Origin: Casuarius casuarius
Lineage: Eukaryota; Chordata; Aves; Casuariiformes; Casuariidae
Assembly (NCBI GenBank): GCA_003342895.1
Contig: PTFA01000055.1
Span: 3,813,629 to 3,877,628, forward strand
DNA length: 64,000 nt
Direction of reading: 5' to 3'
In this document: positions 53,501-64,000 of the stretch, one piece after another
How positions within the stretch are numbered: the first letter of the stretch is position 1
How the letters are laid out: each line of letters begins with the position of its first letter
Translations under genes and position numbers: made by a program
The notes under the pieces: generated by a model
Told to the model about the DNA's origin: nothing
What the model saw: only the letters and a program-made list of their open reading frames with translations
Database searches by the model: none

Positions 53501-54129
53501 TACAGGTTCAAACTGAGTGATAGCTGCTGTCATTCAATATGCCCAGTCTTGCCCACTGATCCCATATTCTAATTTCCCTTTGTGCATTCTTCTTGCCCTC
53601 TCTGAATACCAAAACAACAAGAGCTCAGTCAGCAGCTCAGTCTAGGGGTTGCTACAACAGATTTTCATCATCTTCTCTGTCAAACATGTTGCATACAGCC
53701 CAACAGAGAGGGAGGTCATTATCAGCCATGTTCTGTCTGAGAAAGTAAGATTAAAAACAAAAGTTTGACAGCATTTGCTGAGTGCAGACTGGCTAATTAT
53801 TGCATCGCTGTAGGAGAGCAGCTATAAGTATATCACCAAAAAGGTATACTTCCATCGTTGCCTCTTGCTTTATTATTTTGCATTATTTTTTGTGGATTTT
53901 AAATTAAAAGGTTAAATCTCTAGTGTATTCTTGATTATTAATGATGTCTTAATATTCTAAAACATTTTTATCCTAAAATTAGAATTCACTGAATAGTGTT
54001 TGTCAGTGTAAGCATTAAATGAATTCTAAGCATTTTGGCCTGCAAGTAACTTGTACTAATATCCTTTCATTGCAAATATATTGGACATTCAAAAAAATAT
54101 GCCATATAGTTTGAATAAATGTTTTCATG
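50507..54129. other. Non-coding stretch, no gene seen
   Basis: AT-rich unique sequence. A 95-codon minus frame at 52704-52991 and an 84-codon one at 53279-53533 have no recognised domain or splice context. The passage at 53060-53150 vaguely recalls MIR but is too diverged to call. Confidence 0.5.
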
Positions 54130-54910
54130 ATTGAAGACTTCCTGACCCAAAGTTTGGGGATTTTGTTCCATGAATTTGTCCAGTTGCTGTTTGTACCCAT
54201 GGAAACTCTCAGCACTCACAACATCCTTTGACAAGGAATTCCATAGCTTAACTCTGTTTCATGAGAAGATCCCTTCTGGGGTCTGTTACAAAACTGTTCC
54301 CCACTTACTCTGACTCATGTTTTGCAACTGTACTACAGAGATGCCAAGCAGTCATTTCCCATTCATATTTTTCATGATCTTTCTCATACTTGTCAGTCAT
54401 CTCTTTTTTAGGCTGAAATGCCCTAGTTTTTGTTTCCATTCCTCAGAAGGTTTTCATATTTTTGACCATGTTTGCTATCTTTCTCTGTACCTTTTCTGAC
54501 TATGCTGTTTTTGAGACTGAAAGAAATCAGAGCAGTAAACATTCAAAACGAGGTCAAATCAAGGATTTATATAATGGTATAACATTGCTTATCTTTCTGT
54601 TCTCTGTTCCGTTCCTCACAATTCCTAATGCTCAGTTTTCTTCCTTGACTGCTACAGAGCACTGAGATAATGTTATCACAGAAATATCTACTAAACTAGA
54701 AAAGCTTTTGTTCCTGAAGGGAAACTGGTAGTTCAGAGCCCCCTCAAATTCTCTTTGCCACATGCGTTACTTCATATTTACCTGTGTTCAATTTTATCTG
54801 CTCTTTTATCAGGTTTTCAGCACATCAAGGTCCTTCTGCAATTCTTTGCAGTCCTGTTGGCCACTCCTGTTGACACCTTTAAGAGTTACTTTGGAACAGC
54901 ATCACCATGT
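54130..54910 (-). repeat. Old CR1/L3-type LINE fragment A (minus orientation)
   Basis: The plus strand follows the reverse complement of an ancient CR1-type 3' region and ORF2 C-terminus. Landmarks in order are CCATGAATTTGTCCAGTTGC, CACTCACAACATCCTTTGAC, AAGGAATTCCATAGCTTAAC, AAGGATTTATATAATGGTAT, CGTTACTTCATATTTACC and CTTCTGCAATTCTTTGCAGT. Many substitutions and gaps make it non-functional. It is the same lineage as the fragment at 39.57 kb. Small plus-strand frames here are by-products. Confidence 0.8.
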
Positions 54911-55495
54911 TTTGTTTGTGATCCACCACAACCTACAAGTCCTTTCCTAGTAGCTGCCGACACAGCTGCCAACCTGTTTGTATTTGTACAGTCTATTCCT
55001 GTTTCCTAGGCACTTTGTGCTTGTCTGTATTGAATTTCATCTCAATTTGATCTCAACTATCCTGCTAAGCCTTTGCAACCCTTCTCAGATTGTTGTTATC
55101 CACACACATTGCAAATACTTGCTATTTCATCACTCTTTTAATTCACCCTGCTTGACATTATATCTTTATTTGCCAAAAACAAATTTAAACCGTTTTTTAC
55201 TAATTTAATCTAAACCACATTTATCTAGTTTGCTTGCGAGACTGCCAGGGGACAGCAGCATAAGCTTTCCTAAAATCGGATGCACAAAATCCTCAGCTTT
55301 TCCCCTAATACTAGGCCAGTTACCTTGCAAAAGAACAGTCACGTTGGTTGGACATAATTTGTCTTACTTAATCCACATTGGCTGTCAGGGTTCTCTTCCA
55401 CTTAATTGTTCTCTAGTTGTTTATAAATTGATTGTGTGATAAATCATTAACTATCATTCTGGGCGTGAAAGGTAAGGCTCCAATATGCAATTACT
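54911..55495 (-). repeat. Old CR1-type LINE fragment B (minus orientation)
   Basis: A second CR1-type fragment adjoining fragment A. Near 55000-55045 it restarts at a position already covered by A (GTCTGTATTGAATTTCATCT). It then continues through AACCACATTTATCTAGTTTG, AAGCTTTCCTAAAATCGG, TAATCCACATTGGCTGTC and GTTTATAAATTGATTGTGTG, landmarks of the reverse transcriptase region. A gap of roughly 150 bp relative to the family occurs around 55140. Because the same part of the consensus appears twice, A and B are two insertions or a rearranged pair, not one continuous copy. Confidence 0.75.
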
Positions 55496-58400
55496 TTTAA
55501 AGAGCTACCATTCTTCAGCAAAGGCGTAAGAATTGTCAGTGCGCGTGCTGTTAGGCTATCACAAGCCCCAGGCAAAATATTTTAACTTTGATTTCTCACA
55601 AATGAAAGATGATGTATTAAATCAACTAAAAAGGAGAAACAGCAGAAGATACACTAACACACTGGGCCAAAAATACGGCTGGATCAGGAACTGATTCACA
55701 AATAGATCAAACAACCCTTTCTGTATTAGGAAGAGAGCAGCTGGCTGAGGGCACCAAGAGCCTGAGTTATCCAATTTTATTTTGTGCCTGCACATTTGTT
55801 AGAGCCCCCAAATCTCAGTAATGGAGATTGAAAGCACAGCATCTTTTTCTTCATTCTGCAAAAAGCTACAGGGTCATTGCCACAGATTGGCTGAAATGCA
55901 GTGACTCAGTCCTGTGTCTCAGCCACTAAGATGACTGCTGTACAATTTCTTCAGTCAACTTTTTGCCTAACTTTTGAAAGATGGAGCTATGTTTGGCCTC
56001 ACTACTCCTCTTTGATCCATCCCACTATATGAAAATCCTGTAGATAAACATTAGTTATTTAGCTAATTCCTTAGATGCTTTCCATTTTAAAACATTTAAA
56101 GAGCATGACTGTGAAAAATATAAAACTAAGTCAATGATATGAGCTGCTTATCACTTATAACAGTATTGCCTCAAATGAAACAAATTTTACTTTTCTTACT
56201 TACTGATGGAAATGGCAGACTTGAAGTTTCTGTACTCTTGTTGACACGGTATTTTCCACTATATTTCAAATTACTCTTTAGCAAATCCCATAGTGCACAT
56301 ATCTACCATCATTCACTGATGTGTTTCCCTGAAATTTCCCTAAGCCAAGGTCATGTAAAATATATCAGTACTTGGTTTCAGCACATTACTCTCTGAGAAG
56401 GGAAAGTTTGAAATCAGTCTCTACTTGTATGATAAGCTAGTACAAAGAAAAATTACTTAGTTGGTCGTTGTGATTTTTTTCAACCATTAATATTAGCCAT
56501 ACAACATTTAATAACTAATTAATGAGCTACATTCTAACTGCTACAAGCCATGTACCCATCAAAGGTTACTCTGTTGTACTTATTGCTACAGAACGATGAA
56601 GTCTTATTTCTAAAGTATTTTGTTAATCCACAAGTCATTACAATTCCCCAAAATATACAGTGCCATCATTTTTTGGGGGGGGGCTAATTCTGCTTATATT
56701 GTTTAGATTGTTTTTCCTGTTCAAAAACATCTTCTGCTTTTTTTCTTTCTAAAGAAAATTCACCAATACATAAGACAAGACATGCCATAATACAGAACTT
56801 TAGGAAGAACATCATTTCTCCAGTACTTCTGAGTTGCGAAAAAAGTCACCAAAACTGCACCAAAACCTAAGCAGCCAAAAAGTCAACATAATTTCATCCT
56901 ATTTAACAACAAACCAAACAAAAACAAGCTAGCAAAAACTCGGACGGTACTTTCCCATACAATCCATTGCCTGCATACATAAGTCATTGTTTCAGCACCT
57001 ATTCTTGCCTGATAGTGTTGATATCTGTGAGAACTTCATTATTTTACTTTGAGATCAGCATCTCTACATTATGATGAGGCAGGAAAAAAAGGAGACTTTT
57101 TAAACAAAGAAATTGAAAAAATTAGTGTATAAATGCAGATTAGTATATTTTGTAGTTCAATATATACAAGTGGGTGGCTTTCAAGGGTGCTGAGTACCAT
57201 TCCTCAGTTAAGAGTACTGGCACAGTTCAGAAGGGTAACTGCACCTAAATAGCGAGGAATCGTCCACAAAGCTGAACTACTGTAGCTGGCCTCCAGGGGC
57301 CAGACAGGCTTGAGTAGCGATAATAAATTCATCTCTTGAATATGAACCTCTTACTCTGGCTTGTAATGAAATTAAGATCAAGTTCAGTAGTTGTTCTTTG
57401 CAGAACAGTCTGAAAATGAATTTAGAAATGAGTAGTAAAAATATTTAGACAAACTCAGAAAAACTGCAAGTTTCATGTATGGATTCAATAATAAACACTT
57501 ACTGGGAGAAGAAACAGCTACTGCTGTTTCAGAATCTGACTGAAGCCTCTCATCAAAATAAAACTGAAGTAACTTTCAATCTAAGAAAATCATCTTTGCT
57601 CCATTTTTGGAAAGAGTTACTGTAGTTCCTTCTAATCCTCAAAAGAAAAAAAAAATCCATGCAAAAGTATTATAACACATTTCTTTTTAGCTTTGTACAT
57701 GATATTTAAAGTACGTTTTATTAAAATCTTATGGAGTCAAATGGACACATATGAAAGATACACATTTCATTTTTTAGATTGTGAAAGATACAAATGACAT
57801 TTCGCCCAAGAATTTCTCCCAATTACAAAGTGAACCCAATGAACCCAATGAATGAGTGAAAGAAAACATTAGATGCAATAATTGAAATTGTACTGAAATC
57901 CCTATAATTTAGTGGAATTCTTTTTTTGGGGGACGGGGGTACTGGAATAGTATTTTCATGCATTGCTTCACAGCCAGAAGCGTTAGAAACTTAAAAAGAA
58001 GCCCAAGATTCTCCCCTTACAATTTGTCTCAAGCAATTTGTCTCATGAGTCAGGCACTCAGGAGGCAGGGTGGTAATGAAAAAAGCATACCAGACTACGT
58101 AAAACAGACTGTGCTGTAAATGTTCTTTAAGTCACAGTTATCCTCAGCTTCTATTCAGATGCACCAATGCTTGTAAAGAGCAAGAAACAAACAAAAAACC
58201 GTCATTAGTCTCAGTGAGCTCTACGCTGCAGCAGTTAATCATCGGGGGGGATATTTTAAAAGGAATGTATATGAGAACATTTTTAATGATACAAGTTAAA
58301 TAGCAGATAAGTAACAACACTATATCCATGCCGGTGAGAAGAAAAGCTAGAAGAAAAATGGATAGCTTAATGTTAAACAACAAAAAACAGAAAGATATTT

Positions 58401-58539
58401 TCTACTACTGGAAATTGGCTACAAAAGAAATGTATTTAAGAAATTACTATTCCAAGTCTATGCCAGTACTGCTCACAAACAAGAAGCATATAAAGTACAT
58501 AAATGCAAAGTGTTGGATCTGTATTAGCCTCCACAGCAG
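55496..58539. other. Non-coding stretch, no gene seen
   Basis: Contains a G9 run at 56675-56683 and other G-rich spots near 57928-57940 and 58244-58250. An 85-codon frame at 56139-56396 is unsupported. Bases 56440-56640 are AT-rich with several ATTA cores. Confidence 0.55.
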
Positions 58540-58865
58540 CAGCCGATATCGTGGGGGAAGAAAAGAAGTCAGGACTGCTGGGATCTCCTGATGTTAGAGG
58601 CAGGGAAGAATACGTGTTTCACAGACCCTGCGAAGAAGAGCAAGCGCAAGCAGCGAGCTCTTACAGGCCCGGTGCCCGCAGAGCATCATGTATGGGGGAG
58701 AGGACGACAGGGACAAGGAACTGCGAGGGAGCAAGCGCGCGGTAAAAGCTGTCATTCACAGAAGCCGAGGCTCTAACCACAGCGTGGCTAAGGTGCCTCC
58801 TCCATGCTGACAGCCTGGAAGATAAAAGCGAGCTGCCAAACGAGCTAATCAGAGTCCATGACAAC
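58540..58865 (+). other. CpG-rich patch, possible exon or small promoter
   Basis: This roughly 330-bp block has about fifteen CpGs while its flanks have almost none, including an AGCGCGCGG stretch at 58734-58742. All three plus frames and one minus frame are open for 60-80 codons, as expected when stops are rare in GC-rich DNA. Within it, 58667-58741 is bounded by CTCTTACAG (AG at 58665-58666) and GCGCG|GTAAAAG (GT at 58742). That gives a 75-bp unit with an open phase-0 frame rich in charged residues (GGEDDRDKELRGSKRA near its end). No family is recognised. It could be a true exon, the edge of a CpG island, or a decayed retroposed sequence. Confidence 0.4.
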
Positions 58866-60952
58866 AGAGGATGTGGCAGGAAAGCAAAGGGGAATTTTCC
58901 TATGAGGAAAAGTTTTGTAAGTCAGGTTAGGATCTTTCTCAGCGTGCCACCACGGTATGACTTATGCTGATTTGAAAACACTGTCATCTACTGAAGCAGC
59001 ATTTATTTCAAGCATCCTGGAAGTGCTCTATGTTATCATTTCCCCAAATAATCTACCTGATGCAGACTTAACATGACAAACTGAACGTACAATGCGGTTT
59101 TTCTATGATAACACAACATACCTTAAAATGACAGTGGAAAAAAAAAACCCACAGGTTTTAGAGACAATTTCAGTCAGAATAGAACATGAATACTAAAACG
59201 TTATAATGCAGGACCTGCTTCTCAATTAAAGCTGCTCGCCTCAACCAGTGAACAGAGCAGCAACAAACTAAGTAGAATTAGTTAGCTCCCTGTCATGGGT
59301 CAGCTCATGCTGTAGGTGGAGGAAACATTCAAGATGGTGGTTAAATGAGCCAGTTTTATATCAAAATCAGACCAGTCACGTGCTCATTACATTGTCAAAT
59401 CCAGTCCCGCCAGCTCACCTAAGCACCTAAAGAGAAAATAAACTAGTCTTCCCCTATACACTGAACATAGGTTCTCTGTATATTCCTTTGTAGTAGAAAT
59501 AAAAACAGGACTTCTTTATATCTCTCAATTAGAGCAAATCACTTTTTTGCACCAATTAGTTTCCAATCAAATCAATTTTTTCTTAGAACATGATGTACTT
59601 TTCATCGTGGTTCACCCTAATAATACTGGGGCTCATTGATTGTTTCTATTTTTATTGGCATGAAGATAAAACTAATACATGAATATTAGTCCAAGTCCTA
59701 ACTCCCACCACTGTGTCATTGCAACTCAAACATTTCCATGGATACCGTTATAAAATGATGAATAGCTTGATGATTTGACGAAAAACTACTTGTACTCAGA
59801 CATAGACCCATATGAGAAACAGCCATCTTGCTTTGGGTGATAAATTTCACAATTTTTTAAATTTCTTCCTATTTCAGAATGGAATCACATCAAAACATTT
59901 GGAAATTTCACATGATCCAAAATTTTAAAAGGCCTGTATTTCAGGCTAATTGAAATGTATTTAGTTTTAAAAATCAGAAATGTTTCTTTTTCATTTTAGC
60001 TTTTTTAATTTCTGCTATTAACAGCCTTCAGAGGCTTCATAATGCAGGAATATAATAACAAAAATATCCTTTGAAACAGAAATTTGAAACATTTCTTCTG
60101 AAAGATAAAAAGGAATTTTCATTTTGAAAATATTCATTTTCAAACAAGTTTTGCAAAATCAGAAACATGATTGTGTGAAAAGTTTTTACTTTCAAGAAAC
60201 ACTGGGAAATATTCAACTTGCATTATTAAAACATGAAAATGCTTGTTTCAACTTTGGTAACAACCATGACAGCACTTCAAAATGTAAATATCTATGTGTA
60301 TGCTCTGTGTATGTATGTGTATATAACATATACCTACACATATATGAATGACTGGATTTTTCTCTAAAGAGACATCCAGTCATCAAAATAATTCATAGTC
60401 CGAACTCCACAATCTAGATATACCTACCTGACACCTCCTGTGAGTATCTGGTTATGAAAAATGTAATGAATTCCCTCAACCTTGATATATTTTGCATTGA
60501 TGACAAAAAAGGAATCAGCTGAGAGTCTTCTTGCATATTAAACAATGCATTTAGTGCCAACCTTGAAAGAAATTCTAGATCCACACATTCTCCATACAAT
60601 TCCTACAATTTCAAGACCCCAGAATTTCCAAGTATGCCATATCTGATTCGGAACTGAGCTTTGCACTTGCTTGCATAAACTATGCCTGGATTTATTTATA
60701 TTTTTTGAAGTAACTGCTGCATCTCAAAGTATCTTGTTTCCATGACCTCCAGATATCAACTTGATGAACTGAATGAGGTATAAACAATCCTACGAAACCT
60801 GAAAAAATTTAGTATTTGCAACTGCATTTTTTTTTTTTTAACCAAAGTTTAGGATGATTTGTCACCCAGCCAAGCTTTTAATTGTCTTGCAGTATAAAGC
60901 ATGACTTCTTTTTTCCAGTTACACAGCTCAGCAACTGATATTCCCACCAAGG
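58866..60952. other. Non-coding stretch, no gene seen
   Basis: AT-rich, with a T12 run near 60828-60839. Frames of 61-75 codons are unsupported. Confidence 0.55.
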
Positions 60953-60974
60953 AAAAAAAAAAAAAAAAAAAAAA
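60953..60974 (+). repeat. Poly(A) run, 22 bp
   Basis: Uninterrupted A tract. No retroposed gene copy or target duplication could be shown around it. Confidence 0.95.
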
Positions 60975-61332
60975 GCATGGTACCCAATTGCAAAACAGTT
61001 CCCTTAAAGTTTATTCTATTCACACTTTTCCCCAACAGTTAAATCTGTGTTTTCTTCTATTAGCCAAGGAAACGCTTGTTGCAAATCCTCACTCAAAAAG
61101 AGTAGCCTGGAGTATCGGGAGCATCAGTTCCAGTCATTTCCTTCATTTTATGAATACTCCCATTGACCCAAAAGCTTTAAAATATTTTAACAATGAATTC
61201 CACCTTCTCAAGAGCTCCTAAATAATTCTTGGCACCACCAAACTAATAATCCTATTCTGCTTAGAAATTCTTTACCTACCACTTTCCCAAGTCCTGCCTT
61301 AAACTGAGACAACTGGAAAATATGAAACTTAC
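60975..61332. other. Non-coding stretch, no gene seen
   Basis: The 106-codon plus frame from 60901 includes the poly(A) run as a lysine stretch and is not credible. Confidence 0.55.
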
Positions 61333-61379
61333 ATTTTATGCTTTTGAAAGGACGTTGTGCACAGCACCTCTTCCGCCCC
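61333..61379 (-). other. Candidate 47-bp minus-strand exon
   Basis: On the minus strand a strong pyrimidine tract ending TCTCTCTGTTCTCAG (AG at 61381-61380) is followed by 47 bases and then AAAAT|GTAAGTTT, a near-consensus donor (GT at 61332-61331). The flanking DNA (61340-61440) is locally GC-rich. If this segment is joined to the candidate exon at 63407, the split codon completes as CGG and the frame stays open through all 15 following codons, which are rich in Arg, Lys and Cys. Both splice signals are seen directly. That this is a real exon is inference, and 47 bp is short but within the known range. Confidence 0.3.
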
Positions 61380-63406
61380 CTGAGAACAGAGAGAGCAAGG
61401 ACTTCCAGCTGTACGGAGTGCAGCCCCGCGCTGGGGCTTGCTTGAGTTTTCTAAAGAAGATGAATTGATAGGTAAAGAGCTACAAAGTCCTTTGGAACAT
61501 GAAAAAGCTTCAGTTCCTAAATTATTTTTAACTTTAACTGATTTAGTTTTGAGATTGCTTAAGAGAAAGGAGGAAGAATATGTAGCAGTCTCTCTTTTCA
61601 AAACCCAGAAACTAAAGTGTTACATCCACTATTAAACCGGTTGCAGTCTGTGCTTGAATTGACGTCAAGTAAGAAAGAGTTTTCTTTACAAGAAGCAGTA
61701 ATACATTGACTTCAAATTAATGGCATGACAAAGAAAGGCCTTGGAAATGGAGAGCAGCAGAAATATCACACCATGTCTAGTGGATGCTAGAATCAGGCAC
61801 CATATTTTTCAGAGGTAGCAGAGTCATTCCCCATCGTGAAGATAGTTTAAAGGAGGAAGTTTCCCTAGCTCATACATACAAATGAATCACTGCCGGTAAG
61901 TAAGTATATCGTTTCATATCCTGCAAAATGCAGTTATGAGCATGTACAACAGCCAAACACATGAATTTCACTAGTACACACACACACACGCTTGTAAACT
62001 TTTACAGGAGAGTTTACAGGACAGAGTAATATGCTTATCCAGTACCAAACCCCCAAATCTAGGTTTTAATAAAAACAACAAATAGCCAGATATTATGTTA
62101 AGACAGAGAAACTTCATTTTAGGAAGAGTTATGAATTACATAAGTTTCCAAATTATGAAAAATCAGCAATGTATTCAAGAGGAAAGTTGATTTTGTAGAA
62201 AAATCACGAAACTCTCTGAACATACTCCTTGAAATCAATTAAGCAATTCCTGCTAAAAATAGGAAATATTATTTAAAAAGTACTCAAAATTTCCATAATC
62301 AGATTATTTTTATTCATAGTAGTATTTTAAAATTACATTATCAGAAATATTCCAGAAAGACATCATCTTTCTGAAGCTGGATCAAAAGTTTCATTGCAGT
62401 TTTCACTTTGGCTTTTTCAAATTAAAATATGCATATAATCTTGTCATTTAGATAAAAATCTCCCATGCTTATGTACCATATATCAAGGACTTGAGGTTAT
62501 AAATATTGATTTAAACTGAAACTACTTTGGGGAAGGCACCAGAATAAGACAGCACTATCCTTAAGGTAACTCTTCTCTACAAGAAATTTCTACAAGGTGA
62601 TTCTTCTCTACAAGAAATTTCAGTAAGTCTTTCAATTCCTTTCATAAAGGAAGTTTTCTCTTCATGGCACTGTTTGATAAGATGGCATAGAAAGAAATTT
62701 TGCCACACTGAAAATAACATCTCTTTAGTTGGAGATGTACTTCTTAAACTACTGGTTCAAAAATACAATATCATTAAGAAAATAAGTCTATGAGAAGTAC
62801 AATGACAGTATTGTGGGGCTTTATAAAGACTATCTGACATATAGTTTGGGTCAATTTCTAAGATGCTTATCACGAATATGCAAAAGTGTTTACATTTATT
62901 TTGTTAAAGCATGAAACAAATCTATTTCAAACAAAAAATATGAAATATTCCATGTAATGCATAATATCTGACAAATAATTTTTAACTAATTAAACTCCCA
63001 GTATATTTTGCTTGAAATTCAGAAAGAGTAAGCCTAGTTTACTTTTATTCGAAAACTTAAGCAACATTTCTTCCCTGAAAAATAGTGTCTAATTATTTAT
63101 CACTGCAGATATATACAATACTGTCCAAAGAGTAAATATGCTGAATAAATAGACTGTTCATATCTTTGTGCAGAACAAATATAAATTTGTGCTGGTATAA
63201 GCCAGCCAATTTTGCAGTTATCTGGTATTGTATTTTTTTCATCACATTTCTCTTCCACAGTTCAATACCGAATACAAACAGAGGGGTTTTTTTCTTTTGA
63301 AGTACGCCCCTTCTCCCCCTTTCCCCACACACAAGCACAGAACATTTAAAGGCTGCAAGCTGTACACAATGCAAACGTTTTTCTGAAGAATAATAAAGAC
63401 TCATAC
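61380..63406. other. Non-coding stretch between the two candidate minus-strand exons
   Basis: Would be an intron of about 2 kb if the flanking exons are real. It contains a CA run near 61976-61989 and a 31-bp tandem duplication at 62563-62621. No other feature was supported. The minus frame of 126 codons at 63093-63473 overlaps the exon candidate in a different frame and is probably a shadow. Confidence 0.5.
62563..62621. repeat. 31-bp tandem duplication, nearly exact
   Basis: TCTTCTCTACAAGAAATTTC occurs at 62571-62590 and again at 62602-62621. AAGGT precedes both copies at the same distance, giving a 31-bp period. Confidence 0.92.
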
Positions 63407-63580
63407 CGTCTCCTTTGCTGTTTAATATCAATTGGCTTGTTAATAGCATAAGGCGATCCATGAATGTAAGCACTCCGGCATCTAGCCACTTTCTCCAGAG
63501 TCAGGTGCTCACAGCTAGATGGTAAACTCATTTTATCCCGGTATAAGCAGCGTACAGCTAATAGCCAAAAAGATGCATTC
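63407..63580 (-). CDS. Candidate exon with start codon, unknown protein, partial
   Basis: On the minus strand a good acceptor (CCAGTTTTCCCAG, AG at 63582-63581) opens the segment, and a near-consensus donor (GAGACG|GTATGAGT, GT at 63406-63405) closes it. An ATG at 63531 has A at -3 and starts an open frame of 41 codons plus two bases. The frame begins MSLPSSCEHL and ends YAINKPIDIKQQRR. The first 49 bases would be 5' untranslated, as the second or later exon of a gene whose promoter lies beyond 64000. There is no signal peptide and no membrane segment. The peptide has a balanced, protein-like composition, unlike the Lys/Phe/Ile-rich chance frames elsewhere, but I cannot assign it to a family. 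An alternative acceptor is GGCTATTAG, about 22 bases further in. It could also be a non-coding exon or chance. Confidence 0.35.
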
Positions 63581-64000
63581 CTGGGAAAACTGGAAACAAA
63601 ATGCTACATAACGAATTTCAAAAAAGTATGCTATTCCAAATGAGCTTAACACTCCTTTGCCTGGAAAGCAAATGCCCCTCTTTTCAGCTGCTGCAATCAC
63701 CCTCTTGGATACAGGAAGTTGGCTGCTTATTTCCATCTAGTCATACTCCAACCAATTACTGATTAAGCAGATAAAGCGGAAAGTCTTTAGCTCCTCAGAA
63801 ACAGTTTCCCCCACCCCTGGGCACTAATCTTTTCTAGAATCTTTTTTTTGGTAGACACAGACTGTAAGCAGAGTTTGATCAGTTAAGACCAATGTCTAAA
63901 AAAGCCACAGACTGAATTTACTTTGAAGCAGGAGATGGGGCAGTAGGGCTACTTCTGCATATATCAAATGATCTCTTCAGGAGGAGGGGAATCTATCCAT
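63581..64000. other. Non-coding stretch, no promoter seen
   Basis: No CpG island, TATA arrangement or repeat is visible here, so any gene start on the minus strand lies outside the window. A 67-codon minus frame (63533-63736) overlaps the candidate acceptor and is not supported. Confidence 0.5.

Noticed and set aside
60901..61221. 106-codon plus-strand frame
   Set aside because: It runs through the 22-bp poly(A) as a lysine stretch, so it is a composition artefact.
1..64000. A novel defence, mobile or biosynthetic gene system
   Set aside because: No cluster of long frames, no arrays of repeats with spacers, and no recognisable enzymes outside dead LINE fragments. The window is vertebrate non-coding DNA.

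Overview
The window looks like euchromatic, non-coding DNA from a bird, or possibly another sauropsid. The evidence is the repeat content. It holds several CR1-type LINE fragments, one of which (23025-23668) closely follows the 3' half of an avian CR1 element. It also holds two old MIR/CORE-SINE relics of the kind shared by amniotes. The DNA is AT-rich, with short microsatellites and homopolymer runs and one unresolved base (N at 41119). The longest open frame is 148 codons, in AT-rich sequence with no recognisable protein signature. There are no bacterial-style operons, ribosome binding sites, CRISPR arrays or tRNA/rRNA genes. This is a gene desert or the inside of a very large intron.

Layout. 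1-4.1 kb: unannotated DNA with a MIR relic at 1.9 kb. 4.1-5.0 kb: a CR1 3' tail, then a stretch holding a perfect 18-bp palindrome (two TAATTA cores around an E-box) that looks regulatory. 5-23 kb: unique sequence with a weak candidate exon (8.73 kb), a possible old LINE tail (10.6-10.9 kb), a TA/CA microsatellite (13.05 kb) and three candidate regulatory patches (11.6, 17.3-17.5 and 21.9 kb). 23.0-23.7 kb: the best preserved CR1. 24-37 kb: unique sequence, two microsatellites, and a GC-rich hairpin-rich patch at 28.4-28.5 kb. 37-40 kb: an antisense MIR and an old CR1 3' end. 44-56 kb: a 28-bp poly(A), a degraded CR1 (46.2-47.0 kb), a poly(C) run, an LTR-like block (49.6-50.0 kb) and two adjacent old CR1 fragments (54.1-55.5 kb). 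58.5-58.9 kb: a CpG-rich patch with a possible small exon. 61.3-63.6 kb: two splice-bounded minus-strand segments. The upstream one carries an ATG and 41 codons with good acceptor and donor sites, and the frame stays open into the downstream one. This pair is the only place where a protein-coding gene is plausible, and I do not recognise the protein.

No set of genes acts together here, and I found no support for a new biological system. The observations most worth checking are the minus-strand exon pair, the CpG-rich patch, the TAATTA/E-box palindrome, and the uniform orientation of all six CR1-type fragments (LINE sense on the minus strand).
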